From Kribbella sp. NBC_01245 (GTDB taxonomy: Bacteria > Actinomycetota > Actinomycetes > Propionibacteriales > Kribbellaceae), in the NCBI RefSeq assembly GCF_036226525.1, contig NZ_CP108487.1, forward strand, positions 1,984,001-2,048,000: 64,000 nt of DNA. Reading direction: 5' to 3'. The notes beneath the pieces are model-generated. The model was not told where the DNA came from. It made no database searches and saw nothing but the letters and a program-made list of their open reading frames with translations. This document shows, piece by piece, positions 52,888 to 61,027 of the stretch (position 1 is the stretch's first letter; the number at the start of each line of letters is the position of its first letter). A program made the translations under genes and the position numbers.

Positions 52888-55800
52888 TTAGCGGAAGTTG
52901 CGGGAGGTGGTGCGGGCGGCCAACGGGAGGCGTTCTAGTTTGTCGGCGACTAGGTTGGTGACGCCTTTGGAACGCTCGATGCGGCCGCGGATGACCATGG
53001 CGGAGGCTTCGCGGGCGACGCGGCGATAGCGGTTCCAGACGCCGACGGCGCAGACCACGTTGATCATGCCGGTCTCGTCCTCGAGGTTGAGGAAGGTCAC
53101 GCCGGCCGCGGTGGCGGGGCGCTGGCGGTGGGTCACCACTCCCCCGACCAGGACGCGATCCCCGGCGGGTGCCGTCTTGAGTTGGTCGGCGCGCAGCACG
53201 CCGCGGGCGTTCAAGGCGGCGCGGACATGGCGGATCGGGTGGTCCTCCGGGGAGATGCCGGTGGCCCAGAGATCGGCCATCGTGGTCTCGACCTCGGTCA
53301 TACCCGGCAGCATCGGCGGCGGGCCAACGCTGCTCACGCCGGACAAATGGCCCGGGCGCTCCTCGGCGGCACGACCCGCGATCCAGAGAGCCTGGCGGCG
53401 CGACAGCCCGAACGAGTCGAACGCACCAGCCGTCGCGAGTGCTTCGACCTGAGTCGTGGTCAGACCGGTACGTCGTACCAGGTCGGACAGATCGCCATAC
53501 GGGCCGTTGCGTTCGCGCTCCTCGACGATGGTGGTGGCGGGCTTGAGGCCGATCGACTTCACTCCGGCCAGACCGAGGCGGACCGCGAAGGCGCCGTCGC
53601 GGCGATGGACGTCGGAATCGAAGATGGCCTTCGCGTCGAACTTCCCGATCGGGGGTTGCTCCCGCTCCAGGCAGGCGTCGTTCCCGGTGGGAGCGTTGTT
53701 GCCCACGGCAAGGACCTCCAGCCCGGCATGGACGCCGGAGAGGTGGATGTCAGGGCGATGGACCTGTACGCCGTGGCGGCGGGCGTCGGCCACCAGGGAT
53801 TGCGGCGAGTAGAACCCCATCGGCTGGGCCCGGAGTAGCGCCGCCAGGAACGCGGCCGGGTAGTGCAACCGCAACCACGTGCTCGAATAGACCAGCAACG
53901 CGAAGCTGATCGAGTGCGACTCGGCGAATCCGAAGTTCGCGAAGGCCTCGATCTTCTCGTAGATCTGGTCGGCGACCGGGCCGGTGATCCCGTTCGACGC
54001 CATGCCGTCGTACAGCTTGGTCCGCAGCGACTCGATCTTCTCGACACCGCGTTTGGAACCCATCGCCCGGCGCAGCAGGTCCGCGTCCTCGCCGGTGCAG
54101 CCGCCGACTTCCATCGCGATCTGCATCAGCTGCTCCTGGAACAACGGCACCCCGAGCGTGCGCTCCAGCACCGGCTCGAGTTTCGGATGCAGATAGCTGA
54201 CCTTCTCTTCCCCGAGTTTGCGGCGGATGAACGGATGCACGGCACCGCCCTGGATCGGACCAGGCCGGATCAGCGCCACCTCGATCGCGAGGTCATAGAA
54301 ACAGCGCGGCCGGAGTCTGGGCAGGGTGCCGATCTGGGCACGGCTCTCGACCTGGAACACGCCGACCGAATCGGCGTTGCAGAGCTGGTCGTACACCCCC
54401 TGCTCCTCCTTGGGCAGGGTGTCCAGATTCCAGTCTTCGCCGAGGAACTCCCGAACCGTGTCCATCGCGTATTGCAGGGCGGCGAGCATGCCGAGGCCGA
54501 GCAGGTCGAACTTCACCAGGCCCATCCAGGCGCAGTCGTCCTTGTCCCACTGCAGCACGGTCCGGTTCTCCATCCGGGCGTGCTCGATCGGGACCACCGT
54601 GCCGACCGGGATATCGGTCAGCACCATGCCACCGGAGTGGATCCCGAGATGGCGCGGGAACTTGAGCAGCTCCTCGGCCAACTGGACCACCGGTGGCGGG
54701 ATGTCGTGATCGACGCTGCTGCGCACGGCACCCCAGGCGTCGACCTGTTTGGACCACGCGTCCTGCTGACCGGTCGAGAAGCCGAGCGCCTTCGCCATAT
54801 CGCGGACGGCCAGCTTCGGCCGGTAGGTGATCACGTTCGCCACTTGGGCAGCGTTGCGGCGGCCGTACTTCTTGTAGACGTATTGAATGACCTCTTCGCG
54901 GCGGTCGGAGTCGAAGTCGACGTCGATATCGGGCTCTTCGTCGCGCGCGGCCGACAGGAATCGCTCGAAGGGCAGCTTGTACTTCACCGGGTCGACCGCG
55001 GTGATGCCCAGGGCGTAGCAGACCACCGAGTTCGCCGCGGATCCCCTGCCCTGGCAGAGAATGCCCTCCTGCTTAGCGAATTGGACGATGTCGTACACGA
55101 TCAGGAAGTAGCCCGGGAACTTCAGGGTCTCGATCACCCCCAGCTCCCGGTCCACCCGCTCCAGCGCGTCCGCGTGCCGGGGCGTGCCCGCGTAACGACG
55201 CTCAACACCCTCCGCGCACAACTGCCGAAGCCAGGACATCGCGTCGTGCCCGGGCGGGACCTTCTGATCCGGCAGGTTCGGTTTGGCCTTGCGCAGGCTG
55301 AACCCGAGCTGCGCCGCGATCTCGACCGTACGCGCGACAGCACCGTCGTACCGCTGGAACCTGGCGGCCATCTCGGCCCCGGATCGCAGATGCGCGGCGC
55401 CCGACGGCGGCAGCCAGCCGTCCATCGCGTCGAGACTGCGCCGGGCCCGCACCGCGGCGATCGCGCCGGCCAGCCGATGCCGCCTGGGCGCGGCGTAGTG
55501 CACGTTGTTGGTCGCGATGACCGGCAGGCCCGCGTCGGCGGCGAGCCTGGCCAGTACGTCGTTGTCCAGCGTGTTCGTCGGGAGGCCGTGGTCGATCAGC
55601 TCGACCGCGATCCGGTCCCGGCCGAACAGCGCGACCAGCCGGTCCAGCTCGCGCGCGGCCGCCGCCGGGCCGGTGGCCTGACCGCCCAGCTCGAGCGCAC
55701 GCCGGACCAGCCCTTTGCGGCAGCCGGTGAGGATGAACCAGTCCTCGCCACCGGCCTCGGCGAGCTCCTCCAGGTGATAGACCGGACGGCCCTTCTCCTG

Positions 55801-56319
55801 GCCTCTCAACTGCGCCTCCGTGATCGCCCCGGCGAGCTTGTGGTACCCCTCCTGACCACGCGCCAGCACCAGCAGATGACTTCCCTCGGGATCGGCCATC
55901 CCGTTCTGCGGTTTGGTGAGATCCAGCGACAACTCGGCGCCGAAGACCGTGCCGAGGTCGTCGTACTCCTCCGCCGCCTCGGCCATCCGGACCACACCGT
56001 AGAACCCGTCGTGATCGGTCAGCGCGAGTGAGTGCAGCCCGAGCCGGATCGCCTCCTCGACCAGATCCTCCGGAGCCGAGGCGCCGTCGAGGAAGCTGTA
56101 GAACGAATGGCAGTGCAACTCCGCATAAGGCACCACCGGACCCTCCGGCCGGGTGGGCCGGCTGACCGGATCCGGCTCGTACGGCGCGCGGTGGCGCGAC
56201 CAGGCGGGCCCGTCACCACCATCCGCATCGAGCTCGCCGGCAGCCGGCGCCGGCCTGGTCCGATCCGACAGCTTCCGCTCCAGCTCAGACCACGGGATGG
56301 GCGGGTTATCCCACCCCAT
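52888..56319 (-). CDS. dnaE2: error-prone DNA polymerase DnaE2
   Basis: C-family polymerase of 1143 residues used in SOS mutagenesis and lesion bypass with ImuA' and ImuB. PHP domain: PYAELHCHSFYSFLDGASAPEDLV (near 63). Polymerase core: EEPDIDVDFDSDRREEVIQYVYKKYG with the catalytic Asp. A C-terminal OB fold follows, and the chain ends without the beta-clamp and tau-binding tail of DnaE1. ATG start opening MGWDNPPIPWSELE, the usual DnaE2 beginning; an in-frame TGA five codons upstream rules out longer starts. A LexA-type box lies 55 bases upstream. Confidence 0.95.
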   Translation of the reverse strand: MGWDNPPIPWSELERKLSDRTRPAPAAGELDADGGDGPAWSRHRAPYEPDPVSRPTRPEGPVVPYAELHCHSFYSFLDGASAPEDLVEEAIRLGLHSLALTDHDGFYGVVRMAEAAEEYDDLGTVFGAELSLDLTKPQNGMADPEGSHLLVLARGQEGYHKLAGAITEAQLRGQEKGRPVYHLEELAEAGGEDWFILTGCRKGLVRRALELGGQATGPAAAARELDRLVALFGRDRIAVELIDHGLPTNTLDNDVLARLAADAGLPVIATNNVHYAAPRRHRLAGAIAAVRARRSLDAMDGWLPPSGAAHLRSGAEMAARFQRYDGAVARTVEIAAQLGFSLRKAKPNLPDQKVPPGHDAMSWLRQLCAEGVERRYAGTPRHADALERVDRELGVIETLKFPGYFLIVYDIVQFAKQEGILCQGRGSAANSVVCYALGITAVDPVKYKLPFERFLSAARDEEPDIDVDFDSDRREEVIQYVYKKYGRRNAAQVANVITYRPKLAVRDMAKALGFSTGQQDAWSKQVDAWGAVRSSVDHDIPPPVVQLAEELLKFPRHLGIHSGGMVLTDIPVGTVVPIEHARMENRTVLQWDKDDCAWMGLVKFDLLGLGMLAALQYAMDTVREFLGEDWNLDTLPKEEQGVYDQLCNADSVGVFQVESRAQIGTLPRLRPRCFYDLAIEVALIRPGPIQGGAVHPFIRRKLGEEKVSYLHPKLEPVLERTLGVPLFQEQLMQIAMEVGGCTGEDADLLRRAMGSKRGVEKIESLRTKLYDGMASNGITGPVADQIYEKIEAFANFGFAESHSISFALLVYSSTWLRLHYPAAFLAALLRAQPMGFYSPQSLVADARRHGVQVHRPDIHLSGVHAGLEVLAVGNNAPTGNDACLEREQPPIGKFDAKAIFDSDVHRRDGAFAVRLGLAGVKSIGLKPATTIVEERERNGPYGDLSDLVRRTGLTTTQVEALATAGAFDSFGLSRRQALWIAGRAAEERPGHLSGVSSVGPPPMLPGMTEVETTMADLWATGISPEDHPIRHVRAALNARGVLRADQLKTAPAGDRVLVGGVVTHRQRPATAAGVTFLNLEDETGMINVVCAVGVWNRYRRVAREASAMVIRGRIERSKGVTNLVADKLERLPLAARTTSRNFR

Positions 56320-56335
56320 CCGCTGCTTCTCTCAT
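56306..56335 (-). CDS. nine-codon upstream ORF overlapping the dnaE2 start
   Basis: The best ribosome site in the leader (AGGAGGAAACGTC) fits the ATG at 56335, not the dnaE2 ATG. That ATG opens a short frame, MREAADGVG, which ends in TAA 11 bases inside dnaE2. The dnaE2 ATG itself has only GAGAAG upstream. Whether it is translated is unproven; it could couple initiation onto dnaE2. Confidence 0.45.
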   Translation of the reverse strand: MREAADGVG

Positions 56336-56373
56336 GACGTTTCCTCCTACCCTGCAACCCTTGGATCCATTAG

Positions 56374-56385
56374 AACATATGTTCC
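56374..56385. promoter_or_regulatory. LexA (SOS) box upstream of dnaE2
   Basis: GAACATATGTTC is a perfect palindrome fitting the actinobacterial GAAC-n4-GTTC core. It lies in the divergent region between dnaE2 and the YCII-like gene, 55 bases before dnaE2. Confidence 0.82.
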
Positions 56386-56534
56386 CTTAAGCGTTCATGG
56401 TCATCCACAGGGTGGGGGCCGGCGGAGGTTCCTTGGGAAATTTCTGGCGGTAGCCTGTCGGATCCGGGGCAAGTCGTTCGTAGCAGGGGTGAGAGGTGGC
56501 CGGAGGTAGGTCGCCGGGGACAAGGAGTGATGAG

Positions 56535-56894
56535 ATGACGCGGTACTTGATCTCGTTCGAGAAGGGCGCGATGGACCACATCCCCGCGGAGGACTTCCCC
56601 GAGGTGGGCAAGGCCGCCCACGCGGTGGTCCAGGAGGCCAAGGACGCCGGGGTGCTCCTGTTCGGCGGCGGGCTGGACTACGAGAACGACGACGTGGAAC
56701 ACGCCGTGGTGGACACCGACGGACTGGTCACCGACGGCCCGTACCCGGAGAGCAAGGAACTCATCGGCGGCGTGCTGGTCGTCGACGTACCCACCCGGGA
56801 GGCAGCCCTGGAGTGGGCCGCAAAGATCGCGGTCGCCTGCCGCTGCGCGCAGGACGTCCGCAAGTTCATGTTCGACCCGGACCTGATCGAATGA
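56535..56894 (+). CDS. YCII-related (DGPF) protein
   Basis: A 119-residue ferredoxin-like-fold protein of the YCII/DGPF group. It has the diagnostic TDGPYPESKELIGGVLVVDVPTREAALEWA segment. The N-terminal half (DFPEVGKAAHAVVQEAKDAGVLLFGGGL) fits the family. Many partners of ECF42 sigma factors belong here, and such a pair sits 650 bases downstream. The ATG is set by AAGGAG. Function unknown. Confidence 0.85.
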   Translation: MTRYLISFEKGAMDHIPAEDFPEVGKAAHAVVQEAKDAGVLLFGGGLDYENDDVEHAVVDTDGLVTDGPYPESKELIGGVLVVDVPTREAALEWAAKIAVACRCAQDVRKFMFDPDLIE

Positions 56895-56912
56895 GGGTCC
56901 GTGGACGAGTGG

Positions 56913-57470
56913 TCAGGCGGGTGGCTCGCCGGGGGCACGGTCGTTGAGGATGCGCTGGTAAAGGTAGCTGTCACCCCAGGCGCCGTTGATGTGCAGATAG
57001 TCGCGAGCGTGTCCGTACTGCTCGAAGCCGTTCTTGGTGAGGACGCGTTGCGACGCTGCGTTCTCGATGCTGGTACTTGCTGCGATCCGGTGCAGCAGCA
57101 GCTCGGAGTCGGCGATCGCACACACGGCCGCAACAGCCGCCGAAGCCAGGCCCCGCCCCACTTCGGCGACGTCGATCCAGTAGCCGAGGTCACCGCTGCG
57201 CCATGAACGAGCAACGATGTTCGACAACGTGGCCGTCCCGACCAGCCGGTCGCCGGCCATCAGCACCCACGGCACGGTGTTCTCACTGGAGCGCAGGTCC
57301 TGGAACCGTGCGGCCTGGAAGTCGGGGTCGTACCACTCCTGCGCGCGCTTCGGTTCCCACGGCGCCAGCTGCTCACGGCTGCGCCACTGCGCTTCACAAA
57401 ACGTGCCGGCGTCGCTGGGTTCGACAGGTCTGAGCAGTACTTCCGGTGTCAGCGAGCGGGTGAGATTCAC
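56913..57470 (-). CDS. GNAT N-acetyltransferase, RimJ-like
   Basis: A 185-residue acetyltransferase of the ribosomal-protein-N-acetyltransferase group. It has LRPVEPSDAGTFCEAQWRSREQL near the start, the acetyl-CoA region YWIDVAEVGRGLASAAVAAVCAIA and the end IAASTSIENAASQRVLTKNGFE. GTG start. Transcribed toward the YCII-like gene from the other side. The acceptor is unknown. Confidence 0.85.
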   Translation of the reverse strand: MNLTRSLTPEVLLRPVEPSDAGTFCEAQWRSREQLAPWEPKRAQEWYDPDFQAARFQDLRSSENTVPWVLMAGDRLVGTATLSNIVARSWRSGDLGYWIDVAEVGRGLASAAVAAVCAIADSELLLHRIAASTSIENAASQRVLTKNGFEQYGHARDYLHINGAWGDSYLYQRILNDRAPGEPPA

Positions 57471-57546
57471 TGGGGCAGCTTAGGCTTCTGCAGAGAGTTG
57501 TCCGGATGGGGCCTGGCCGTTCGTCGGTCGGGTATGGAGGAGGCTC

Positions 57547-57888
57547 GTGAAGTACCTACTGCTGATCTGCGGCGACGAATCGGCGGCCGTCCACGCTCAG
57601 GACGGCTGCGAAGGCTGGTCGGAGGAGATGGAGCAACGGGGCGTGATCGAAGGAGGCGCCGGACTCGCGCCGCCCACCGACGCCACCACGCTCCGGGTCC
57701 GCGACCAAGAGGTCCTGCTCACCGACGGACCGTTCGCCGAGACCAAGGAACAAGTCGGCGGCTTCGTCCTGATCGACTGCGCCGACCTTGACGAAGCGAT
57801 CGAGATCGCCTCGAAACACCCCGCCGCGCGCTACGGCACGATCGAGATCCGGCCGGTGCTGGCCGGGCCGCAACCCAACATCACGTGA
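57547..57888 (+). CDS. DGPF-domain protein, ECF42 partner
   Basis: A 113-residue YCII/DGPF protein with LTDGPFAETKEQVGGFVLIDCADLDEAIEIA. Its GTG start has a strong GGAGGAGG site. The stop overlaps the following ECF42 sigma gene as GTGA. ECF42 factors are conserved beside DGPF proteins, which belong to their target or accessory set; they have no classical anti-sigma factor. Confidence 0.9.
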   Translation: MKYLLLICGDESAAVHAQDGCEGWSEEMEQRGVIEGGAGLAPPTDATTLRVRDQEVLLTDGPFAETKEQVGGFVLIDCADLDEAIEIASKHPAARYGTIEIRPVLAGPQPNIT

Positions 57889-59096
57889 CCGAAGAAGCCG
57901 TCGCGCGGGCTTTCCGGGACGAGTGGGGCCAGCTGGTCGCCTGCTTGATCCGGATGACCGGCGACTGGGACCTGGCCGAGGAATGCGCGCAGGATGCGTT
58001 CGCGACGGCCTTGGAGCGGTGGCCACAAGACGGGATTCCCGATCGGCCCGGCGCCTGGCTGACCACGACGGCCCGCAACCGCGCGATCGATCGGTTGCGC
58101 CGTGCGGCGGTAGGCGCTGCCAAGCTGCGGGAGGTGGCAGCGATGTCCGACGAACCAGCGGTCGACGACAGCGCCGTACCGGATGATCGGTTGCGGTTGA
58201 TGTTCACCTGCTGCCATCCCGCGCTGGCAATGGAGGCACGGGTCGCGTTGACGCTGAGAACGCTCGCGGGGCTCAGTACCGCGGAGATCGCGCGCGCCTT
58301 CCTCGTCAGCCCGGAGACCATGACCAAGCGACTCGGGCGCGCGAAGCAGAAGATCAAGAACGCCGCGATCCCGTACCGCATGCCACCGGCTGAGCTCCTC
58401 CCCGAGCGAACCCCATCCGTCCTCGCCGTGCTCTACCTGCTCTTCAACGAGGGGTACTCCGCCAGCGCCGGTGCCGACCTCGTACGCCGGAACCTCAGTG
58501 CCGAGGCGATCCGCCTGACCCGGATCCTCGCGCACCTGATGCCGGACGAGCCGGAAGCACTCGGCCTGCTCGCGCTGATGCTGCTGCACGATGCCAGGAG
58601 TACGGCGAGGCTGGACGGCGACGGCGTACTCATCCCCCTCGAAGAGCAGGACCGCGCCAGCTGGGACGGCGAGAAGATCGCGGAAGGCGTCGCCGTACTC
58701 GACGACGTGCTGCGAAGGCGGCGACCCGGCCCGTACCAGATCCAAGCAGCCATTGCGGCCTGCCATGCGACAGCCGCGACTGCCGCCGACACCGACTGGA
58801 AGCAGATCGCCGAGCTCTACCGCCGGCTGAGCTTGATCACGCCGACCCCGGTGGTCGCCCTCAACCGGGCCGTGGCGGTGGGGATGGCCGAGGGGCCCGA
58901 GGCCGGGCTGCTCCTGGTCGACGAGCTGACCGAAGTCCTCGCCGGCTACCACCTTCTGGCTGCCACCCGAGCCGACCTCCTCCGCCGCGCTGGGCGGAAT
59001 CCAGAGGCCCTCGCCGCCTACCGCGAAGCGCTCGCACAGGCGTCCACCGACGCCGAACGCGCCTTCCTGTCCAGAAAGATCCAGGAAATCGAGTAG
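57885..59096 (+). CDS. ECF42-type RNA polymerase sigma factor with long C-terminal extension
   Basis: A 403-residue sigma factor. Regions 2 and 4 occupy about residues 1–170 (LIRMTGDWDLAEECAQDAFATALERWPQ…LRTLAGLSTAEIARAFLVSPETMTKRLGRAKQKI). About 230 further helical residues, TPR-like, follow (LYLLFNEGYSASAGADLVRRNLSAEAIRLTRIL…). The extension is the hallmark of ECF42 and is needed for activity in the studied Streptomyces case. Translationally coupled to the DGPF gene by GTGA. Confidence 0.92.
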   Translation: MTEEAVARAFRDEWGQLVACLIRMTGDWDLAEECAQDAFATALERWPQDGIPDRPGAWLTTTARNRAIDRLRRAAVGAAKLREVAAMSDEPAVDDSAVPDDRLRLMFTCCHPALAMEARVALTLRTLAGLSTAEIARAFLVSPETMTKRLGRAKQKIKNAAIPYRMPPAELLPERTPSVLAVLYLLFNEGYSASAGADLVRRNLSAEAIRLTRILAHLMPDEPEALGLLALMLLHDARSTARLDGDGVLIPLEEQDRASWDGEKIAEGVAVLDDVLRRRRPGPYQIQAAIAACHATAATAADTDWKQIAELYRRLSLITPTPVVALNRAVAVGMAEGPEAGLLLVDELTEVLAGYHLLAATRADLLRRAGRNPEALAAYREALAQASTDAERAFLSRKIQEIE

Positions 59097-59136
59097 CGAG
59101 GTGTCCGTCTCGGCCCATCCTGTTCGTCGGTGGGGT

Positions 59137-59760
59137 ATGACGGAGATCAAAGAGCTCATCGCCGATGAACGACGGGAACTGGCGGAGCTGCTGCGGCAGT
59201 TGCCTACCGAGGACTGGGACCGGCCGACGCTGTGTGAAGGCTGGCGAGTACGCGAGGTGGTCGCGCACATGACCATGCCCTACCGGTACTCCATGCCGCG
59301 CATCCTGCTGGAGCTCGCCAAGTCGGGCGGCAGGTTCAACCCGATGTCCGATCGGCTGGCCCGGAAGGACGCCGCCGCGATGTCGGCGAAGGAGCTGACC
59401 GACTGCTTGGCGGCGAACGTGAACCATCCGTGGAAGCCACCGGGCGGCGGGCTCGAAGGGGCGCTCTCCCACGACGTGATCCACGGCCTCGACATCACGG
59501 TCGCACTAGGTCTCGACCGGAAGGTGCCGGCCGAGCGGCTGCGCATTGTCCTCGAACCGCTATCGGATAAGCACCTCAAGTACTTTGGTACCGACCTGAC
59601 CGGGATCCGGCTTCAAGCCGACGACCTCGACTGGAGCTACGGCACCGGCCCCCGCCTGGTGACCGGCTCCGCCCAGGACCTACTGCTCGCGGTCTGCGGC
59701 CGCGACCTCCCAACCGGCCACCTACAAGGCGCAGCCCGCTTGACCAAGGAGAACCGATGA
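59137..59760 (+). CDS. mycothiol-dependent maleylpyruvate isomerase/DinB-like protein
   Basis: A 207-residue four-helix protein of the MDMPI N-terminal/TIGR03083 group. Hallmarks are LLRQLPTEDWDRPTLCEGWRVREVVAHM with the metal-site His, and LSHDVIHGLDITVALGL. Members use mycothiol or metal in small-molecule chemistry; the substrate here is unknown. The second ATG (59137) begins the conserved part. The stop overlaps the VOC gene by ATGA. Confidence 0.8.
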   Translation: MTEIKELIADERRELAELLRQLPTEDWDRPTLCEGWRVREVVAHMTMPYRYSMPRILLELAKSGGRFNPMSDRLARKDAAAMSAKELTDCLAANVNHPWKPPGGGLEGALSHDVIHGLDITVALGLDRKVPAERLRIVLEPLSDKHLKYFGTDLTGIRLQADDLDWSYGTGPRLVTGSAQDLLLAVCGRDLPTGHLQGAARLTKENR

Positions 59761-60170
59761 ATCGCTTCGCCCTATGCCTACCGATCGCGGACCGGCCGAG
59801 GTCGTACGCCTTCTACCAAGCGGCTCTCGGCCTGAAGCCGGTCGGCGACGAGATCGCCGAGGATGGCATCCCTGAGCCGCTGCAGTTCGCCCTCGCGGAT
59901 GACGTCAACCTGATGCTCATCCCGACCGGCGGCTTCGGCTGGGTGACTCCAGGCCGCGAGACCGCCGCCAAGGATGTCAGCGAATGCCTCTGCAGCATCA
60001 ACGTCGCTTCGGCGGCCGAGGTCGATGCTGCCTTCGAGCGCGCGCTCGACCATGGCGCCGAATCCGTCTCACCACCGACCCAGCAGCCGTGGGGCTATTC
60101 GGCCACCTTCGCCGACCTCGACGGCCACCTCTGGTCTGTCGGCGCGCACAAGGCTCTCGGTCAGCCGTAG
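59757..60170 (+). CDS. VOC (glyoxalase/dioxygenase-like) family protein
   Basis: A 137-residue vicinal-oxygen-chelate protein: two beta-alpha-beta-beta-beta units (RFALCLPIADRPRSYAFYQAALGLKPV; CSINVASAAEVDAAFERALDHGAESV…GYSATFADLDGHLWSVGA). The final DGHLW motif is common to the family. Enzymatic role unknown; it overlaps the MDMPI-like gene and likely shares its transcript. Its 3' end overlaps the convergent kinase-like gene by 10 bases. Confidence 0.85.
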   Translation: MNRFALCLPIADRPRSYAFYQAALGLKPVGDEIAEDGIPEPLQFALADDVNLMLIPTGGFGWVTPGRETAAKDVSECLCSINVASAAEVDAAFERALDHGAESVSPPTQQPWGYSATFADLDGHLWSVGAHKALGQP

Positions 60171-61018
60171 TTGAGCAGGGCCGCGGTGATGCTGTGCTCG
60201 TGCCGGTCGAGCCAGTCCTGGCGGCGCTGGATCTTGTCGCCGACGCCTTCATCCCACATCCGCTGCCAGCCACCGCCGAGCTTCTCGGCGCGGTGCTTCA
60301 TGAGATGCCAGGCACGCCGGTTCTGCAGGATCGCCACCGCGAGCAGTTTGGCGCGGTCAGACTCGGCCAGCCCATAGGCGTCGGCGATCAACCGGCAACG
60401 CCGCGGCACGTCCAGCCCTCGCATGCGCGGATCCAGGTCCGCGTCCTCACCGAAGGGGCCCCACCACAGCATCACGTTCATCACCTCTTCCAGCCGGGTG
60501 GTCGGCCGGGCGAGGTCGAAGTCGATCAACGCCGCGGCCTTGCCGTCACGGAAGACCACGTTCTCCGGGGTGATGTCGCGATGCCCGACCAGCTGGGGCG
60601 GATCGGCAGGGCCTGGCGGCAGACCCGGTGGTTCGATCGGCGCGGGCCACGCGTCCGGCATGCCGAAGGACTCGGCCGCATCGTCGTACGCACGGACCAG
60701 GCGGGCGACGGAGACCAGCCTGTCCTCGTCGGCGATCCAGGTCGGCCAGGGGCGTCCGGCGACCTCCCCTTCGACGTACGTCAGGACGTCGCGGCCGGCG
60801 GAGTCCACCCCGAGATGCCGTGGCGCGCCCTCGAATCCTGCCTTCTCCAAGTGCTGCAGCAGATCCCGCACCCACGGGGACTGCTCCCCCGGCGGGCGCC
60901 GCACGGTGTCGCCGACTCGCACCAGGCCTTCGGTGACGTCGCCACCCGTCAGCGGTATCTCCGGCTGCCCGTCATCCCAACTTGGCAAGACTCCTCCAGT
61001 CCTCAGCGCGTCGACCAA
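60161..61018 (-). CDS. APH-type phosphotransferase family protein
   Basis: A 285-residue kinase-fold protein. The catalytic loop is VGHRDITPENVVF, and the metal Asp lies in AALIDFDLARPTTR. The N-terminal lobe is short, with GDTVRRPPGEQSPWVRDLLQHLEK. It belongs to the common actinobacterial APH/fructosamine-kinase-like group; the substrate is unknown. The start is an upstream TTG, which is uncertain. It ends tail to tail with the VOC gene and begins just after imuB on the same strand. Confidence 0.78.
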   Translation of the reverse strand: MVDALRTGGVLPSWDDGQPEIPLTGGDVTEGLVRVGDTVRRPPGEQSPWVRDLLQHLEKAGFEGAPRHLGVDSAGRDVLTYVEGEVAGRPWPTWIADEDRLVSVARLVRAYDDAAESFGMPDAWPAPIEPPGLPPGPADPPQLVGHRDITPENVVFRDGKAAALIDFDLARPTTRLEEVMNVMLWWGPFGEDADLDPRMRGLDVPRRCRLIADAYGLAESDRAKLLAVAILQNRRAWHLMKHRAEKLGGGWQRMWDEGVGDKIQRRQDWLDRHEHSITAALLNYG

Positions 61019-61027
61019 GGGTATGGG

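Noticed and set aside
53863..56031. Long open frame on the plus strand opposite dnaE2 (over 700 codons)
   Set aside because: It is a composition effect of high-GC coding DNA: the protein is low-complexity, Arg/Asp/Val-rich, matches no family, and dnaE2 is certain on the other strand.
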